64,000 bases of DNA from assembly GCA_910587035.1 (NCBI GenBank), contig CAJUMQ010000012.1, positions 14,134 through 78,133 on the forward strand. The letters are read 5' to 3'. The position numbers and the translations under genes were made by a program. The notes beneath the pieces are model-generated. The model saw only the letters and a program-made list of their open reading frames with translations. It did not search any database and was not told the DNA's origin. Source of the stretch: an uncultured Desulfovibrio sp. (GTDB taxonomy: Bacteria; Desulfobacterota; Desulfovibrionia; Desulfovibrionales; Desulfovibrionaceae). Shown here piece by piece: positions 55,018 to 64,000 of the stretch; the stretch's first letter is position 1, and each line of letters starts with the position of its first letter.

Positions 55018-56328
55018 ATGGCAGCGGCTACGACAAATACTTCCCCCGGACAGGCTGATCTTGCCAAAAGGCTTGGCTGGACTTTTCTGATTTTGTGTTG
55101 TTACCGGATTGGCGTTCATGTGCCCATCCCCGGTGTAGACGCATCCGCCCTTTCCTCTTTTTTTGAAAGCATGCAGGGAACATTGTTCAGCCTTTTTGAC
55201 ATGTTTTCCGGCGGCGGTCTTTCCAATGTCTCCGTTTTTGCTCTTGGTGTGATGCCTTACATATCTGCCTCCATCATCATGCAGCTTCTGCAGGTGGTGA
55301 GCCCGGATATCAAACGCATGGCACGTGAGGAGGGTCAGGCGGGACGCCGCAAAATTACCCAATATACCCGCTACATGACGGTATTGATCACCCTGGTGCA
55401 AGGTCTTGGCATAGCGGTGGGTCTGGAGAATATGACGAGCCCGGCTGGCAGCCCCGTTGTGCTTCATCCTGGCTGGGACTTTCGCCTGGTCACCATGATC
55501 ACCTTCTGTGCCGGTTCTGTTCTTGTAATGTGGCTGGGCGAACAGATCAGCGAGCGGGGCATAGGCAATGGCATATCCCTTATAATTTTTTGTGGCATAG
55601 TAGTAGGCATACCGCGAGGCATCATCCAGTCATATGCCCTCATGGAAGCAGGGGACATGAGCGTGTTCATGGCAATTATCCTGCTGGTATTCATGGCTGC
55701 CGTCACGGTATTCATTGTTTTTGTGGAAAGGGCGCAAAGACGCATTCCCATCAGTTATGCAAAAAGGCAGGTGGGCCGTAAAATGTTTGGCGGCCAAAAC
55801 TCACATCTGCCTCTGAGGCTGAACACTGCCGGCGTCATACCCCCTATTTTTGCTTCATCCCTGTTGCTGTTTCCTGCCACCATCGGGCAGTTTTCCGGCA
55901 ATGAATATGTGCGCAGGGTTGCTGAATTTTTTGCTCCTAACGGGCTGATGTATAATGTTTTGTATGTGGCACTGATGTTCTTCTTCTGTTATTTCTACAC
56001 GGCCATAATTTTTGACCCGAAGGAAATGGCTGAAAATTTGAAGAAGAATGGAGGCTTTATTCCCGGTATCAGGCCCGGTGAAAAAACCGCCGAATACATT
56101 GACACTGTGCTTTCAAGACTGACATTTTCAGGAGCCATTTACATCTCCCTTGTCTGCCTCATGCCCATGATGCTGATCAGCTACTTTAATGTACCATTTT
56201 ATTTTGGTGGCACAAGTTTGCTGATTCTTGTTGGGGTAGCCATGGATTTCATGAATCAGGTAGAATCCCATATGATATCCAGGCAGTATGAGATGCTAAT
56301 GCGCAAATCACGTAAAGCTGGCAAATAG
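55018..56328 (+). CDS. secY: Protein translocase subunit SecY
   Basis: 436 residues with ten membrane helices: GVHVPIPGVD after helix 1, FALGVMPYISASIIMQLL, RITQYTRY-like RKITQYTRYMT, GNGISLIIFCGIV, PLRLNTAGVIPPIFASSLL and a last PYFY-type FYFGGTSLLILVGVAMDF. It forms the SecYEG channel. The frame is open to 54898, but homology begins near the ATG at 55018. The 177-bp gap before it holds one small hairpin. Confidence 0.97.
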   Translation: MAAATTNTSPGQADLAKRLGWTFLILCCYRIGVHVPIPGVDASALSSFFESMQGTLFSLFDMFSGGGLSNVSVFALGVMPYISASIIMQLLQVVSPDIKRMAREEGQAGRRKITQYTRYMTVLITLVQGLGIAVGLENMTSPAGSPVVLHPGWDFRLVTMITFCAGSVLVMWLGEQISERGIGNGISLIIFCGIVVGIPRGIIQSYALMEAGDMSVFMAIILLVFMAAVTVFIVFVERAQRRIPISYAKRQVGRKMFGGQNSHLPLRLNTAGVIPPIFASSLLLFPATIGQFSGNEYVRRVAEFFAPNGLMYNVLYVALMFFFCYFYTAIIFDPKEMAENLKKNGGFIPGIRPGEKTAEYIDTVLSRLTFSGAIYISLVCLMPMMLISYFNVPFYFGGTSLLILVGVAMDFMNQVESHMISRQYEMLMRKSRKAGK

Positions 56329-56413
56329 ACAATTCCACGGCGACAGCATGAGACAGGCGCCGGATTAAGCATTTGCAAACAATAATAGTTATCAGGACAA
56401 GATTGCTCAGGCA

Positions 56414-57208
56414 ATGAAAAAATATCATGGCGCTTTTATAAAGAATGAAAGGGAGATCGGCTGCCTGAGGCAGGCCAATCGTATGGTTGCCAACATACTG
56501 GATGCAGTGGGGGACATGGTCAAACCAGGCATCACCACAGCCATGATTGAGGATCTTGCGCTCAAGATGTGTGCTGGCTATGGAGTGAAACCTGCATTTC
56601 AGGGTTATTGCGGCTATCCCTATGCAACGTGCTGCTCCGTAAACGAGCAGGTGGTGCATGGGTTCCCCTCCAATAGACCTCTAGACGAAGGAGATATAGT
56701 CAGCGTTGATATGGGTGTTGAGTATGAGGGTTTTGTCGGTGATGCGGCCAGAACCTACGCAGTGGGCAATGTATCTGACATGGCTAGACGCCTGATGCAG
56801 GTGACAGAGGAAAGCCTTTATGTTGGCATTGACAAGGCACGCGCCGGAAATGATGTTTATGAAATTGGCGCGGCGGTACAGGCTTATGTTGAAAAGGCCG
56901 GTTTTGGTGTGGTACGCCGCTTTGTAGGTCATGGCGTTGGTGCTCGTATGCATGAAAAACCCGAAGTGCCCAATTTTAGACCTTCAATGCCAGGGCTTGT
57001 TTTGCATAATGGCATGGTGATAGCCATAGAGCCAATGGTCACCGAGGGAACCTATGAAGTGGATATCCTTGCTGACAAATGGACTGCCGTGACAAGAGAT
57101 GGCAAGCTGGCCGCCCATTTTGAGCATAGTGTGGCAATTAGGCCCGAAGGTCCGGAGATTTTAAGTATTTCCGACCGTGGCTTGAACAGGGAAACCTGGA
57201 GAGCTTGA
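56414..57208 (+). CDS. map: Type I methionine aminopeptidase
   Basis: 264 residues with the metal ligands visible: VDMGVEYEGFVGDAARTY (two Asp), GHGVGARMHEKPEVPNF (His), IEPMV and the final HFEHSV (Glu and His). It removes the initiator Met of new proteins. It follows secY by 85 bp. The stop TGA lies inside the next promoter. Confidence 0.97.
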   Translation: MKKYHGAFIKNEREIGCLRQANRMVANILDAVGDMVKPGITTAMIEDLALKMCAGYGVKPAFQGYCGYPYATCCSVNEQVVHGFPSNRPLDEGDIVSVDMGVEYEGFVGDAARTYAVGNVSDMARRLMQVTEESLYVGIDKARAGNDVYEIGAAVQAYVEKAGFGVVRRFVGHGVGARMHEKPEVPNFRPSMPGLVLHNGMVIAIEPMVTEGTYEVDILADKWTAVTRDGKLAAHFEHSVAIRPEGPEILSISDRGLNRETWRA

Positions 57209-57233
57209 CAGTTTATAATTTTTATTATAAAAA
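57205..57233 (+). promoter_or_regulatory. Promoter of the rpmJ-rplQ (alpha) part, overlapping the map stop
   Basis: TTGACA at 57205-57210 (its TGA is the map stop codon), 17-bp spacer, TAAAAA at 57228-57233. Within it TTTATAAT, TTTT, ATTATAAA form an A/T-rich inverted repeat (57212-57231). The rpmJ start lies about 100 bp downstream. Confidence 0.55.
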
Positions 57234-57334
57234 ACGCAGTTTCAAATAGCCAGCAAATCACCGGTAATACTCAAAATTCATTCGTACCAATGTTTTTGCG
57301 GCAGAGACAACCTGCGGTTTTGATGGAGTGAGTA

Positions 57335-57448
57335 ATGAAAGTCAGGCCATCTGTGAAAAAAATTTGCCCAAAGTGCAAGGTGATCAGGCGCAAGGGCGTG
57401 TTAAGGGTAATTTGTGAAAACCCCCGGCATAAGCAGCGCCAGGGATAG
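57335..57448 (+). CDS. rpmJ: 50S ribosomal protein L36
   Basis: 37 residues: [20 protein letters not shown], then [13 protein letters not shown], with the Cys3-His zinc pattern. Found by reading the gap between map and rpsM. GGAG lies 8 bp before the ATG. infA is not found between map and rpmJ. Confidence 0.96.
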
Positions 57449-57462
57449 GGCGGGAGTAGATT

Positions 57463-57831
57463 GTGGCTAGAATAGCTGGTGTTGATTTGCCGCGCGGCAA
57501 ACGTGTGGATATTGCCCTCACCTATATCTACGGAATAGGTCGCAATACAGCATTGAAAATCCTCGATAGCACAGGCGTTAATTGGGAGCGCAATATTGAT
57601 GATCTTTCTGCTGATGAGATAAATGAGATCCGCAAGGAACTTGAGCAGAATTATAAGGTCGAGGGTGATTTACGCCGCGAGGTATCCAGCAACATTAAGA
57701 GGTTGATGGATATTGGCTGCTATCGTGGCCTGAGACACCGGCGTGGATTGCCTGTGCATGGCCAGCGTACACACACAAATGCCAGGACCAGAAAAGGACC
57801 AAGGCGCGGCGCAGTTGGCAAAAAGAAATAA
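57463..57831 (+). CDS. rpsM: 30S ribosomal protein S13
   Basis: 122 residues, GTG start with CGGGAG before it: [40 protein letters not shown] and the basic tail [16 protein letters not shown]13 contacts tRNA and S19 in the 30S head. Confidence 0.97.
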   Translation: MARIAGVDLPRGKRVDIALTYIYGIGRNTALKILDSTGVNWERNIDDLSADEINEIRKELEQNYKVEGDLRREVSSNIKRLMDIGCYRGLRHRRGLPVHGQRTHTNARTRKGPRRGAVGKKK

Positions 57832-58050
57832 TTGGGCGCTCCCTGCGCATAGCAGGTTTAGGGATTACAGCATCCGGCAAATTATTAAAATCTGGTAGAA
57901 TAGTTACAGCCGGATGAATAGTTTATCTGAATGCCGGCATTCTTTGATTCCGGTAAATTCTTTATTTCAATTTTCTGCGTGATAGGCGCCATCGCAATCA
58001 GCCCATAAGGTTTGGCGACAGGCAATATCTGGCAAAAACAGAGGTGGAAA
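57832..58050 (+). other. Long spacer between rpsM and rpsK
   Basis: 219 bp where the two genes normally lie close together. CATCCGGC (57871-57878) and GCCGGATG (57909-57916) form an 8-bp inverted repeat with a 30-nt loop. No gene is seen. It may hold a hairpin or secondary promoter. Confidence 0.45.
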
Positions 58051-58440
58051 ATGGCAAGACCCAAAAAAGCGGTTAAAAAGAAGGAAAAAAAGAATGTGCC
58101 TCTTGGCGTTGCCCATATCCAGGCATCATTCAACAATACCATTGTAACTTTTACCGACACTCGAGGGAATGCCATTTCCTGGGCATCCGCCGGTCAGAGT
58201 GGCTTTAAGGGATCGCGCAAATCCACACCTTTCGCAGCCCAGGTCGCAGCAGAGACAGCAGCCCGCAAGGCGCAGGAAAATGGTATGCGTACAGTGGGTA
58301 TCTATGTCAAAGGTCCTGGGTCAGGTCGTGAGGCAGCCATGCGCGCCATAGCCCAGGCTGGTTTTCGCGTGGCATTCATCCGTGATGTAACACCTATTCC
58401 TCATAATGGTTGCAGGCCCCCAAAAAGGCGCAGGGTCTAG
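58051..58440 (+). CDS. rpsK: 30S ribosomal protein S11
   Basis: 129 residues: [39 protein letters not shown] and [16 protein letters not shown]. It forms the platform near the mRNA exit. ATG 58051 has GAGGTGGAAA before it; the frame is open upstream to 58012 without a ribosome site. Confidence 0.97.
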   Translation: MARPKKAVKKKEKKNVPLGVAHIQASFNNTIVTFTDTRGNAISWASAGQSGFKGSRKSTPFAAQVAAETAARKAQENGMRTVGIYVKGPGSGREAAMRAIAQAGFRVAFIRDVTPIPHNGCRPPKRRRV

Positions 58441-58537
58441 GGCTTTAATATTTTATCGGCCTAATTTTACTGAGCGGCTGCATTTCAGATATTAATGCCC
58501 ACAAACGGGCCTCAGGACAAATCTTAAGGAAATATTC

Positions 58538-59164
58538 ATGGCAAAATATACAGAAGCCAAATGTCGGCTTTGCCGGCGTGAGGGCTGCAAGCTTTTTTTG
58601 AAAGGCGACAGGTGCTTTACAGAAAAATGCGCTTTGCAGAGGCGCCCCTATGCTCCTGGCCAGCATGGCCGCGCACGCAAGAAGATAAGTGAATATGCCG
58701 TGCAGTTGCGTGAGAAGCAAAAAACCAAGCGAGCCTATGGCGTTCTCGAGCGCCAGTTCCACGGTTATTTTGAAAAGGCCGAAATGCGTCGCGGTGTAAC
58801 CGGTTTCAATCTGCTTGAGATTCTGGAAAGGCGTCTGGACAATGTTGTGTTCAAGCTTGGGTTTGCCACGTCCCGTGATCAGGCCAGACAAATGATTCGT
58901 CACGGTCTTTTTACCTTGAATGGCAATAAGGTGAATATTCCATCAATTCAGGTAAAAGTTGGCGATGTGGTGGAAGTGCCAGAAAAGAATCGTAAAATTC
59001 CTGTGCTTGCCCAGGCCGCAGATACCATTGCCAGACGCGGCAGCCCGGCATGGCTTGAATCCGATGGCGCCGCTTTTAAAGGCGTGGTCAAGGCATTGCC
59101 ACAGCGTGATGACATACAGTTCCCCGTAAATGAGCAGCTTATTGTCGAACTTTATTCCAAATAA
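58538..59164 (+). CDS. rpsD: 30S ribosomal protein S4
   Basis: 208 residues with the zinc-type N-terminus [18 protein letters not shown], then [15 protein letters not shown] and an S4 domain [25 protein letters not shown]4 starts 30S assembly and in some bacteria represses its operon. It follows rpsK by 97 bp. Confidence 0.97.
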   Translation: MAKYTEAKCRLCRREGCKLFLKGDRCFTEKCALQRRPYAPGQHGRARKKISEYAVQLREKQKTKRAYGVLERQFHGYFEKAEMRRGVTGFNLLEILERRLDNVVFKLGFATSRDQARQMIRHGLFTLNGNKVNIPSIQVKVGDVVEVPEKNRKIPVLAQAADTIARRGSPAWLESDGAAFKGVVKALPQRDDIQFPVNEQLIVELYSK

Positions 59165-59175
59165 GCGGGGTGCGC

Positions 59176-60222
59176 ATGCTATTTAAACAGGGCGAGCGTC
59201 TGATTAATGCGCGCAACTGGTCCGAACTGGTAAAACCTGAATCCATCCTGCGTGAGAATGAGTCAGCTGATGGATCCTATACCAGATTTGTTTGTGAACC
59301 TCTTGAGCGCGGTTATGGCACTACAATTGGCAATGCCATGCGCAGGGTTCTCCTCTCATCCCTGCAAGGGGCCGCTTTTGTATCTGTGAAAATCGCAGGC
59401 GTGCAGATGGAGTTCACAACCATACATGGTGTAAAAGAGGATGTTACAGATATTATTCTGAATCTTAAACAGGTCAGATTGCGCATGGATACGGACGAGC
59501 CGCAAAAACTCGTACTCCATGCCGACAAGAAAGGCGATGTGACAGCGGCCAACATCAAGGCCAACCAGCATGTCCAGATTTTGAATCCGGATCTGCACAT
59601 TGCCACTCTCACAGAGGACATCAATCTGGAAATGGAGCTTGAGGCCAGAATGGGCAAGGGCTACATACCCAATGATGAGCATGATAATCTTGATGACAAT
59701 GAGATAGGCCTCATCAAGCTGGATTCCAGTTTCTCCCCTGTGCGTAGAGTGGCATATACTGTTGAGGACGCCCGCGTTGGTCAGATGACCAACTATGACA
59801 GGCTTATCCTGGAAGTCTGGACGGATGGCTCCATCACCGCGGCGGATGCTGTCGCCTATAGCGCAAAGATAATAAAGGATCAGATTTCTGTTTTCATCAC
59901 CTTCGATGAACGTATTTCCGGTGATATGCGCTCTGGTGCAAATGACAATGGTGAACTCAACGAACATCTCTTCAAAAGCATAGACGATCTTGAGCTTTCA
60001 GTTCGCGCCACCAACTGCCTTCGTAGCGCCAATATTTCCACAGTTGGAGAATTGGTGCAAAAAACTGAGGCGGATATGTTGAAGACCAAAAATTTTGGCC
60101 GCAAATCCCTTGATGAAATTAAAAGCGTGTTGCTGGACATGGGGCTAGATTTTGGCATGAAGGAAGAGGGATTCGAAAAGAAATTCCAGGAATGGAAAAG
60201 GAAGCAGCAAAATGAGGCATAG
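59176..60222 (+). CDS. rpoA: RNA polymerase alpha subunit
   Basis: 348 residues: N-terminal assembly domain ([27 protein letters not shown]-like AAFVSVKI), and the C-terminal domain with the UP-element helix-hairpin segment [21 protein letters not shown] and [13 protein letters not shown] 59176 is chosen over GTG 59170 for its spacing to GGGG. Within the alpha cluster as usual. Confidence 0.97.
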   Translation: MLFKQGERLINARNWSELVKPESILRENESADGSYTRFVCEPLERGYGTTIGNAMRRVLLSSLQGAAFVSVKIAGVQMEFTTIHGVKEDVTDIILNLKQVRLRMDTDEPQKLVLHADKKGDVTAANIKANQHVQILNPDLHIATLTEDINLEMELEARMGKGYIPNDEHDNLDDNEIGLIKLDSSFSPVRRVAYTVEDARVGQMTNYDRLILEVWTDGSITAADAVAYSAKIIKDQISVFITFDERISGDMRSGANDNGELNEHLFKSIDDLELSVRATNCLRSANISTVGELVQKTEADMLKTKNFGRKSLDEIKSVLLDMGLDFGMKEEGFEKKFQEWKRKQQNEA

Positions 60223-60610
60223 CAATTCAGGCCGCAAGTTTTCCCGCACACCGGCACACCGCAAGGCAATGCTTATTAATCTTGCAAAAGCTTTGCTTAC
60301 ACATGGTAAGATATGCACCACAGAGATGAAGGCAAAGGATTTGCGAGGCGTTGTTGAGCCTATGATAACATTGGCCAAACGCAATGATCTGCATGCCAGA
60401 CGCCTTGTATATAAGGCTCTCAATGACCATGCCCTTGTAAAACACCTTTTTGACAAGGTTGGCCCTGTTTTTGCCGATGTCCCAGGTGGGTATACAAGGG
60501 TGATAAAATTGGCCAAAGCCAGAAAAGGCGATAATGCTCCAATGGCCATTATTGAATTTTCCCGAGCCCTAAATGAAGACAAGAAAGAAGAGATAGAGGC
60601 TGCCAAATAG
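60212..60610 (+). CDS. rplQ: 50S ribosomal protein L17
   Basis: 132 residues: [40 protein letters not shown] and [25 protein letters not shown]. Last gene of the cluster, overlapping rpoA by 11 bp. A strong terminator follows. Confidence 0.96.
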   Translation: MRHSNSGRKFSRTPAHRKAMLINLAKALLTHGKICTTEMKAKDLRGVVEPMITLAKRNDLHARRLVYKALNDHALVKHLFDKVGPVFADVPGGYTRVIKLAKARKGDNAPMAIIEFSRALNEDKKEEIEAAK

Positions 60611-60677
60611 TCGTACATCAGCATTTAGCCCTCTCGCCATTTGGTGATAAGGGAAAATCAGATCTCTTAATAATATG

Positions 60678-60705
60678 AAAAAGCTGGCTTTTTAGCCAGC
60701 TTTTT
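60678..60705. terminator. Strong bidirectional terminator after rplQ
   Basis: AAAAAGCTGGCT (60678-60689), TTTT loop, AGCCAGCTTTTT (60694-60705): a perfect 12-bp stem with a T-run at either side. It ends both the ribosomal cluster and the convergent purA-holB transcript. Confidence 0.95.
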
Positions 60706-60718
60706 CATTTATAATAAT

Positions 60719-61630
60719 TCAAACATTGCGCAGAAGGATGAAAATACGGCTTGCAAGGGCTTCCCAGATGCGCGCCGGACTTACATTATAAGACAGCATA
60801 TCCTGAGCTTCAGCCAACCACAGGCACAATTTGGCAATCCAGGCCGCATTGCCTGCAATTCGGACAAATATATTATCTAGTGGCTTTGAGGTGTCATTTG
60901 CACCAGCGGTTGCCCTTGCAAGTGATTGCTGGCAGCAGACCAGCAGCTGGGCGGCCATTGTGGCATCAAATGCGCCTTTGCCGGCTATTTTGTCCATAAA
61001 TCCATTGCCTGAGCCCAGAAATTCGGCGAGGCTGGATTCTTGCGGATTCAGCTCTTTTTTTGTGGACTTGCTGCTTGTCCATGGCAAAGTCAGACAGATG
61101 GATCGTGATACCAGAGTAGGCAGAATTTGGGCTCTCTGAGGGGAGAGCAAAACGAAAACAGTATTTTCTCCCGGTTCCTCGAGGGTTTTCAGCAGACTGT
61201 TTAGAGCTTCCTCCCTTGTGGAGCCCATTCCCTGCAAAATTGCAACGCGCTTGCCATTGCCATGTGGACGCACTCCCAGGTTTGCTTTTAGCTCGCGGAT
61301 GTTTTCCATCCGCAATGCACGCACAGGCCCTGGTTTTTCCTCGTCCTGTTTATTGGTAATGCGTCCATCGAATATATGGAGGTCCATATATTCATTATTG
61401 GCAATTTGTCTGCAAACGCGGCATGTGCCGCATGGTTTTGCCGGCTGCCCCTGTTGCGAGAGCTCCCGCGCGCTGGTGCAGTTGAGAGCCTTTGCCCAGT
61501 ACAGCCCCATGTCCATACGTTCCTTTTCATTGCCGCCTTCCAGCAATAGAACAGACGGAGGTCTGCGGGCCAGTAGATCCAGGCGCGAGCGCAACTGCTC
61601 CATTGCGCCCGCGCTATCTGCATGTTCCAT
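60719..61630 (-). CDS. holB: DNA polymerase III delta-prime subunit
   Basis: About 303 residues, clamp-loader type: a Walker-like but degenerate N-terminal loop (LLEGGNEKERMDMG), a zinc CGTCRVC motif, ALNSLLKTLEEP and LVSRSICL in place of the SRC motif, which fit delta-prime, a subunit that does not hydrolyse ATP. It loads the sliding clamp. ATG 61630 is chosen (AAGGGA before it); the frame is open to 61660. It starts 4 bp after the purA stop. Confidence 0.85.
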   Translation of the reverse strand: MEHADSAGAMEQLRSRLDLLARRPPSVLLLEGGNEKERMDMGLYWAKALNCTSARELSQQGQPAKPCGTCRVCRQIANNEYMDLHIFDGRITNKQDEEKPGPVRALRMENIRELKANLGVRPHGNGKRVAILQGMGSTREEALNSLLKTLEEPGENTVFVLLSPQRAQILPTLVSRSICLTLPWTSSKSTKKELNPQESSLAEFLGSGNGFMDKIAGKGAFDATMAAQLLVCCQQSLARATAGANDTSKPLDNIFVRIAGNAAWIAKLCLWLAEAQDMLSYNVSPARIWEALASRIFILLRNV

Positions 61631-61634
61631 TAAA

Positions 61635-62912
61635 TCATTCCCTTGCCAGGGTCTGATCACGGCCCGGTCCGACAGATACGAGGCTGACGGGAACGCCGCT
61701 AATTTGCTCTATCTTTTGTATGTAATTCTTTGCGGCTTCTGGCAATTCATTATAATTGGCGCAGTTGCTGATATCCTCATCGAAACCTGGCACAGTATCA
61801 TATATTGGTTTTACCCGTGCCAGATCACCTTCTACTTGAGGCATGTATTCAAGCGTCTTACCATCCAGCTCATATGCCACACAGATTTTAAGCTGGGGCA
61901 GGCTTTCCAGCACATCCAGCTTGGTCAGGGCAATTTGGGTCAGGCCGTTGAGGCGCACACTTTCCCGCACAACTACCATATCGAGCCAGCCGCAGCGTCT
62001 AGGGCGTCCTGTTGTAGCGCCAAATTCATGCCCTTTGGCACCAAGATAGCTCCCGGCATCATCCAGAAGTTCCGTGGGAAAGGGGCCGGAGCCAACCCGG
62101 GTAGTGTAGGCTTTGACAACACCAACAACCTCGTCAATATTTCCCGGAGCTATCCCGCTCCCGCAGGTAGCCCCACCAGCCACAGTGTTGGAGGAGGTCA
62201 CAAAGGGGTAGGTGCCATGGTCAATATCGAGATGTATGCCTTGCGCGCCCTCAAACAGGATGTTCTTATCCGCGTTTATGGCATCATGAACGATTGCCTC
62301 CGTATCTTTAATATACGGCAAAATGCGTGGCGCAATCTCCAGAAGCTCGGCTGCAATCTTGTCGGGATCCAGGCACTCAAATTTATACAGTTCCTTTAAA
62401 AGGATGTTTTTCTCAAGCAGGGCATGGTCGATCTTTGAACGCACAAGATCGGCATTGCCCAAATCACCTGCGCGGATGCCAATCCGGGCGGCCTTGTCTT
62501 CATAACATGGGCCAATACCCCTGCCTGTGGTGCCTATTTTGTTGCCTGCCCTTTTGGCCTCACGGGCTTTATCCAGGCTTTTATGATACGGCAGGATCAA
62601 GTGCGCCTTTTTGCTGATGGCAAGCCTTTCCGGAGAAATATCGATTCCTTTTTTTGCCAATGCTTCTATTTCTGCAAGAAATACCTCGGGATCAAGCACT
62701 ACGCCATTTGCAATAACGCACTTTACACCAGGATGCAGAATGCCTGATGGCACGAGATGCAGTATGGTCTGTTCATTGCCGACCTTTATGGTATGGCCAG
62801 CATTGGCGCCACCCTGAAAACGAACTATCATGTCGCTGCCAGCGCTCAACAGATCGACTATTTTCCCTTTGCCCTCGTCGCCCCATTGCGCGCCGATTAT
62901 AACAGTGTTCAT
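61635..62912 (-). CDS. purA: Adenylosuccinate synthetase
   Basis: 425 residues with the GDEGKGK GTP-binding motif at residues 10-16, [41 protein letters not shown], and [12 protein letters not shown]. It converts IMP and aspartate to adenylosuccinate. ATG 62912 is chosen because AAAGG lies before it and homology begins there; the frame extends to 62936. Confidence 0.97.
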   Translation of the reverse strand: MNTVIIGAQWGDEGKGKIVDLLSAGSDMIVRFQGGANAGHTIKVGNEQTILHLVPSGILHPGVKCVIANGVVLDPEVFLAEIEALAKKGIDISPERLAISKKAHLILPYHKSLDKAREAKRAGNKIGTTGRGIGPCYEDKAARIGIRAGDLGNADLVRSKIDHALLEKNILLKELYKFECLDPDKIAAELLEIAPRILPYIKDTEAIVHDAINADKNILFEGAQGIHLDIDHGTYPFVTSSNTVAGGATCGSGIAPGNIDEVVGVVKAYTTRVGSGPFPTELLDDAGSYLGAKGHEFGATTGRPRRCGWLDMVVVRESVRLNGLTQIALTKLDVLESLPQLKICVAYELDGKTLEYMPQVEGDLARVKPIYDTVPGFDEDISNCANYNELPEAAKNYIQKIEQISGVPVSLVSVGPGRDQTLARE

Positions 62913-63393
62913 TGCCTTTACCCACCTTATCTGCATATACGCTCAGAATTTCCCACTACCTGGGAAAGCGAGCCGCCATGAACCAGTCTCACGCGATGGG
63001 ATATGCCCATTTCAATTGGCATATCCTGAAGTTCCGATTGCCAAAATTCCGCTTTTTTAGCATATCAGGAATGGCCAGGATGGCAAGAGTTGCTGGCTGG
63101 CATACAAATGCGGGCAGGTCTGCTCTTCCCAAATCTGGCATAAAACATTTTATTGCGCTTTTTGCATTCAACCCTTAAACTTGGCAATTACAAAAGCCAA
63201 GATCAGGTTGGCAGGACGCTATAGGCTTATTGTTTGCAGATTTTTAAATGCGCACCTGCCAGGGGAACATGTAACCGGTCACATAAATCCAGCCTCCGCA
63301 TGTGAGGAATTTCCGTTTTTATGGACAGGGATTTATTATCCGGCAGGTTGCCAAAATTATGCAAATTTCACCAGGTTTTAAAAGGAGAATAGC
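62913..63393. other. 481-bp intergenic region before the NTF2-like gene
   Basis: Holds one strong hairpin at 62999-63026 and otherwise no gene: frames here lack ribosome sites and known motifs. A-rich AAAAGGAG at its end serves the next gene. No terminator with a T-run is seen after purA's promoter side. Confidence 0.5.
62999..63026 (+). repeat. Structured intergenic repeat, H3-like hairpin E
   Basis: GGATATGCC (62999-63007), loop CATTTCAATT, GGCATATCC (63018-63026): a perfect 9-bp stem. The loop shares TTTCAAT with copies A, B and D2, while the stem differs. No H1 or H2 is seen beside it. Confidence 0.65.
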
Positions 63394-63849
63394 ATGAAAA
63401 TTTGCGCGTCATTTGTCCTGATGATTACATTGCTTGCGTCTGGCGCCCTGGCCCATGCCAAAGCCAGCATTGCGGACATGTACACCGATGCCGTGATGAC
63501 TGCGGACATTCCGGTGCTTGAGAAAATTCTTGCCCCCAATTTCTGGTACATTGCCTCCAATGGGCATATTCGCGACAAGGCCCATTTTATCGAGGATCTC
63601 AAGGACAAGAAACTTGTAGTCAATCGCATGACCCTTACCAATATCCGCGAAACCAAAGTCGGTGATACGAGCCTGCTCACTTCCAATGGTATATTTCATG
63701 GCATGTCTGATATGCCAAGGCCACAGGGTCTGATGCGTTATACCATGGTTATCGCTGACAATAATGGTTCGGAGCAGGTAGTCCTTTTTCAGGCCACACC
63801 CGTTATTTCAACGGAAGATTGCATGGATGGCAACTGCAAGATTAAATAG
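63394..63849 (+). CDS. Secreted NTF2-like (DUF4440-type) protein
   Basis: 151 residues with a signal peptide (hydrophobic core VLMITLLASGALA, cut near AHA|KA, residue 23) and an NTF2-like fold pattern: MYTDAVMTADIPVLEKILAP, FWYIASNGHIRDKAHFIEDL and the TSNGIFHG strand. It could bind a small ligand in the periplasm; no catalytic residues can be named. It has a C-terminal CMDGNC pair. AAAAGGAGAATAGC precedes the ATG. Monocistronic with its own terminator. Confidence 0.75.
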   Translation: MKICASFVLMITLLASGALAHAKASIADMYTDAVMTADIPVLEKILAPNFWYIASNGHIRDKAHFIEDLKDKKLVVNRMTLTNIRETKVGDTSLLTSNGIFHGMSDMPRPQGLMRYTMVIADNNGSEQVVLFQATPVISTEDCMDGNCKIK

Positions 63850-63850
63850 G

Positions 63851-63872
63851 AGATCTTCGGATCTTGATTTTT
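63851..63872 (+). terminator. Terminator after NTF2-like gene
   Basis: AGATC, TTCG tetraloop, GATCT (63851-63864) followed by TGATTTTT. The stable UUCG loop compensates the short stem. Confidence 0.6.
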
Positions 63873-63885
63873 CTGTAAATTCTTA

Positions 63886-63914
63886 TTGACATTTATTGGA
63901 TAACGGAATATGGT
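63886..63914 (+). promoter_or_regulatory. Promoter of tRNA-Lys
   Basis: Perfect TTGACA (63886-63891), 17-bp spacer, TATGGT (63909-63914), 9 bp before the mature tRNA 5-prime end. Confidence 0.8.
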
Positions 63915-63923
63915 AAAAAAGTT

Positions 63924-63999
63924 GGGTCGTTAACTCAGTAGGTAGAGTATCTGCCTTTTAAGCAGAGAGTCGCAGGTTCGATCCCCGCACGACCCACCA
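63924..63999 (+). tRNA. tRNA-Lys (anticodon TTT)
   Basis: 76 nt with encoded CCA end. Acceptor stem GGGTCGT pairs with ACGACCC; anticodon stem TCTGC and GCAGA frames loop CTTTTAA with anticodon TTT; the T loop reads GTTCGATCC. A strong promoter precedes it. The window ends one base later. Confidence 0.96.
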
Positions 64000-64000
64000 A

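Noticed and set aside
1..64000. CRISPR array, prophage or insertion sequence
   Set aside because: No regularly spaced direct repeats, no transposase, integrase or phage genes were seen; the dispersed repeats are structured and lack coding capacity.

Overview
The window looks like a chromosomal segment of a Desulfovibrio-like sulfate-reducer relative (Desulfovibrionales). This is an inference from gene content: a HydE maturase for [FeFe] hydrogenase, a five-gene nickel ECF transporter, PxxKW and YkgJ cysteine-cluster proteins, a UbiA-type prenyltransferase of the menaquinone kind, and the order lnt-prfB-MinD-IHF-dapA. Nearly all of it is ordinary core chromosome. I see no prophage, insertion sequence or CRISPR array.

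Layout. 1-3.7 kb: a DASS anion transporter (cut by the window edge) and an arylsulfate sulfotransferase on the minus strand, divergent from a Crp/Fnr regulator; then cheW. 3.7-8.7 kb: a minus-strand run with a surface-carbohydrate protein, mtnA, a YceD (DUF177) gene without rpmF, a LysE exporter, a GIY-YIG protein and a small membrane protein. 9-13 kb: a Sel1-repeat protein, fba-gap and hydE. 13-16.7 kb: nickel transporter genes nikK-M-L-Q-O. 16.8-21.4 kb: AEC and MFS transporters, DUF362, YkgJ and PxxKW. 21.4-32.5 kb: an M20 hydrolase, mnmG, PilZ, CorC, lnt, prfB (with its programmed +1 frameshift), a degenerate GGDEF protein, a MinD/FlhG-like ATPase, IHF/HU and dapA. 32.7-38.4 kb: two very large multidomain glycosyltransferases. 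38.5-45.1 kb: dnaJ, rpoZ, a ubiA-type gene, queF, a membrane protein with a pseudo-Hpt domain, and ftsY. 45.1-60.7 kb: the complete S10-spc-alpha ribosomal cluster from rpsJ to rplQ, including secY, map and rpoA but no infA. 60.7-64 kb: holB, purA, a secreted NTF2-like protein and tRNA-Lys.

The most unusual feature lies between the genes. A family of hairpin-rich intergenic repeats occurs at about 2.9, 8.8, 17.8, 41.7 and 42.0 kb, with shorter relatives at 38.4, 40.4, 51.1 and 63.0 kb. Copies share a loop core (TTTCAAT) while their stems differ in sequence yet remain largely complementary, which suggests selection on structure. One relative sits inside the ribosomal operon between rplN and rplX. 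Separately, a perfect 52-bp palindrome ends 7 bp before the Shine-Dalgarno sequence of queF.

The nickel transporter and HydE probably serve hydrogenase metabolism. The sulfotransferase, anion transporter and Crp/Fnr protein look like one regulated unit for sulfate esters or related anions.
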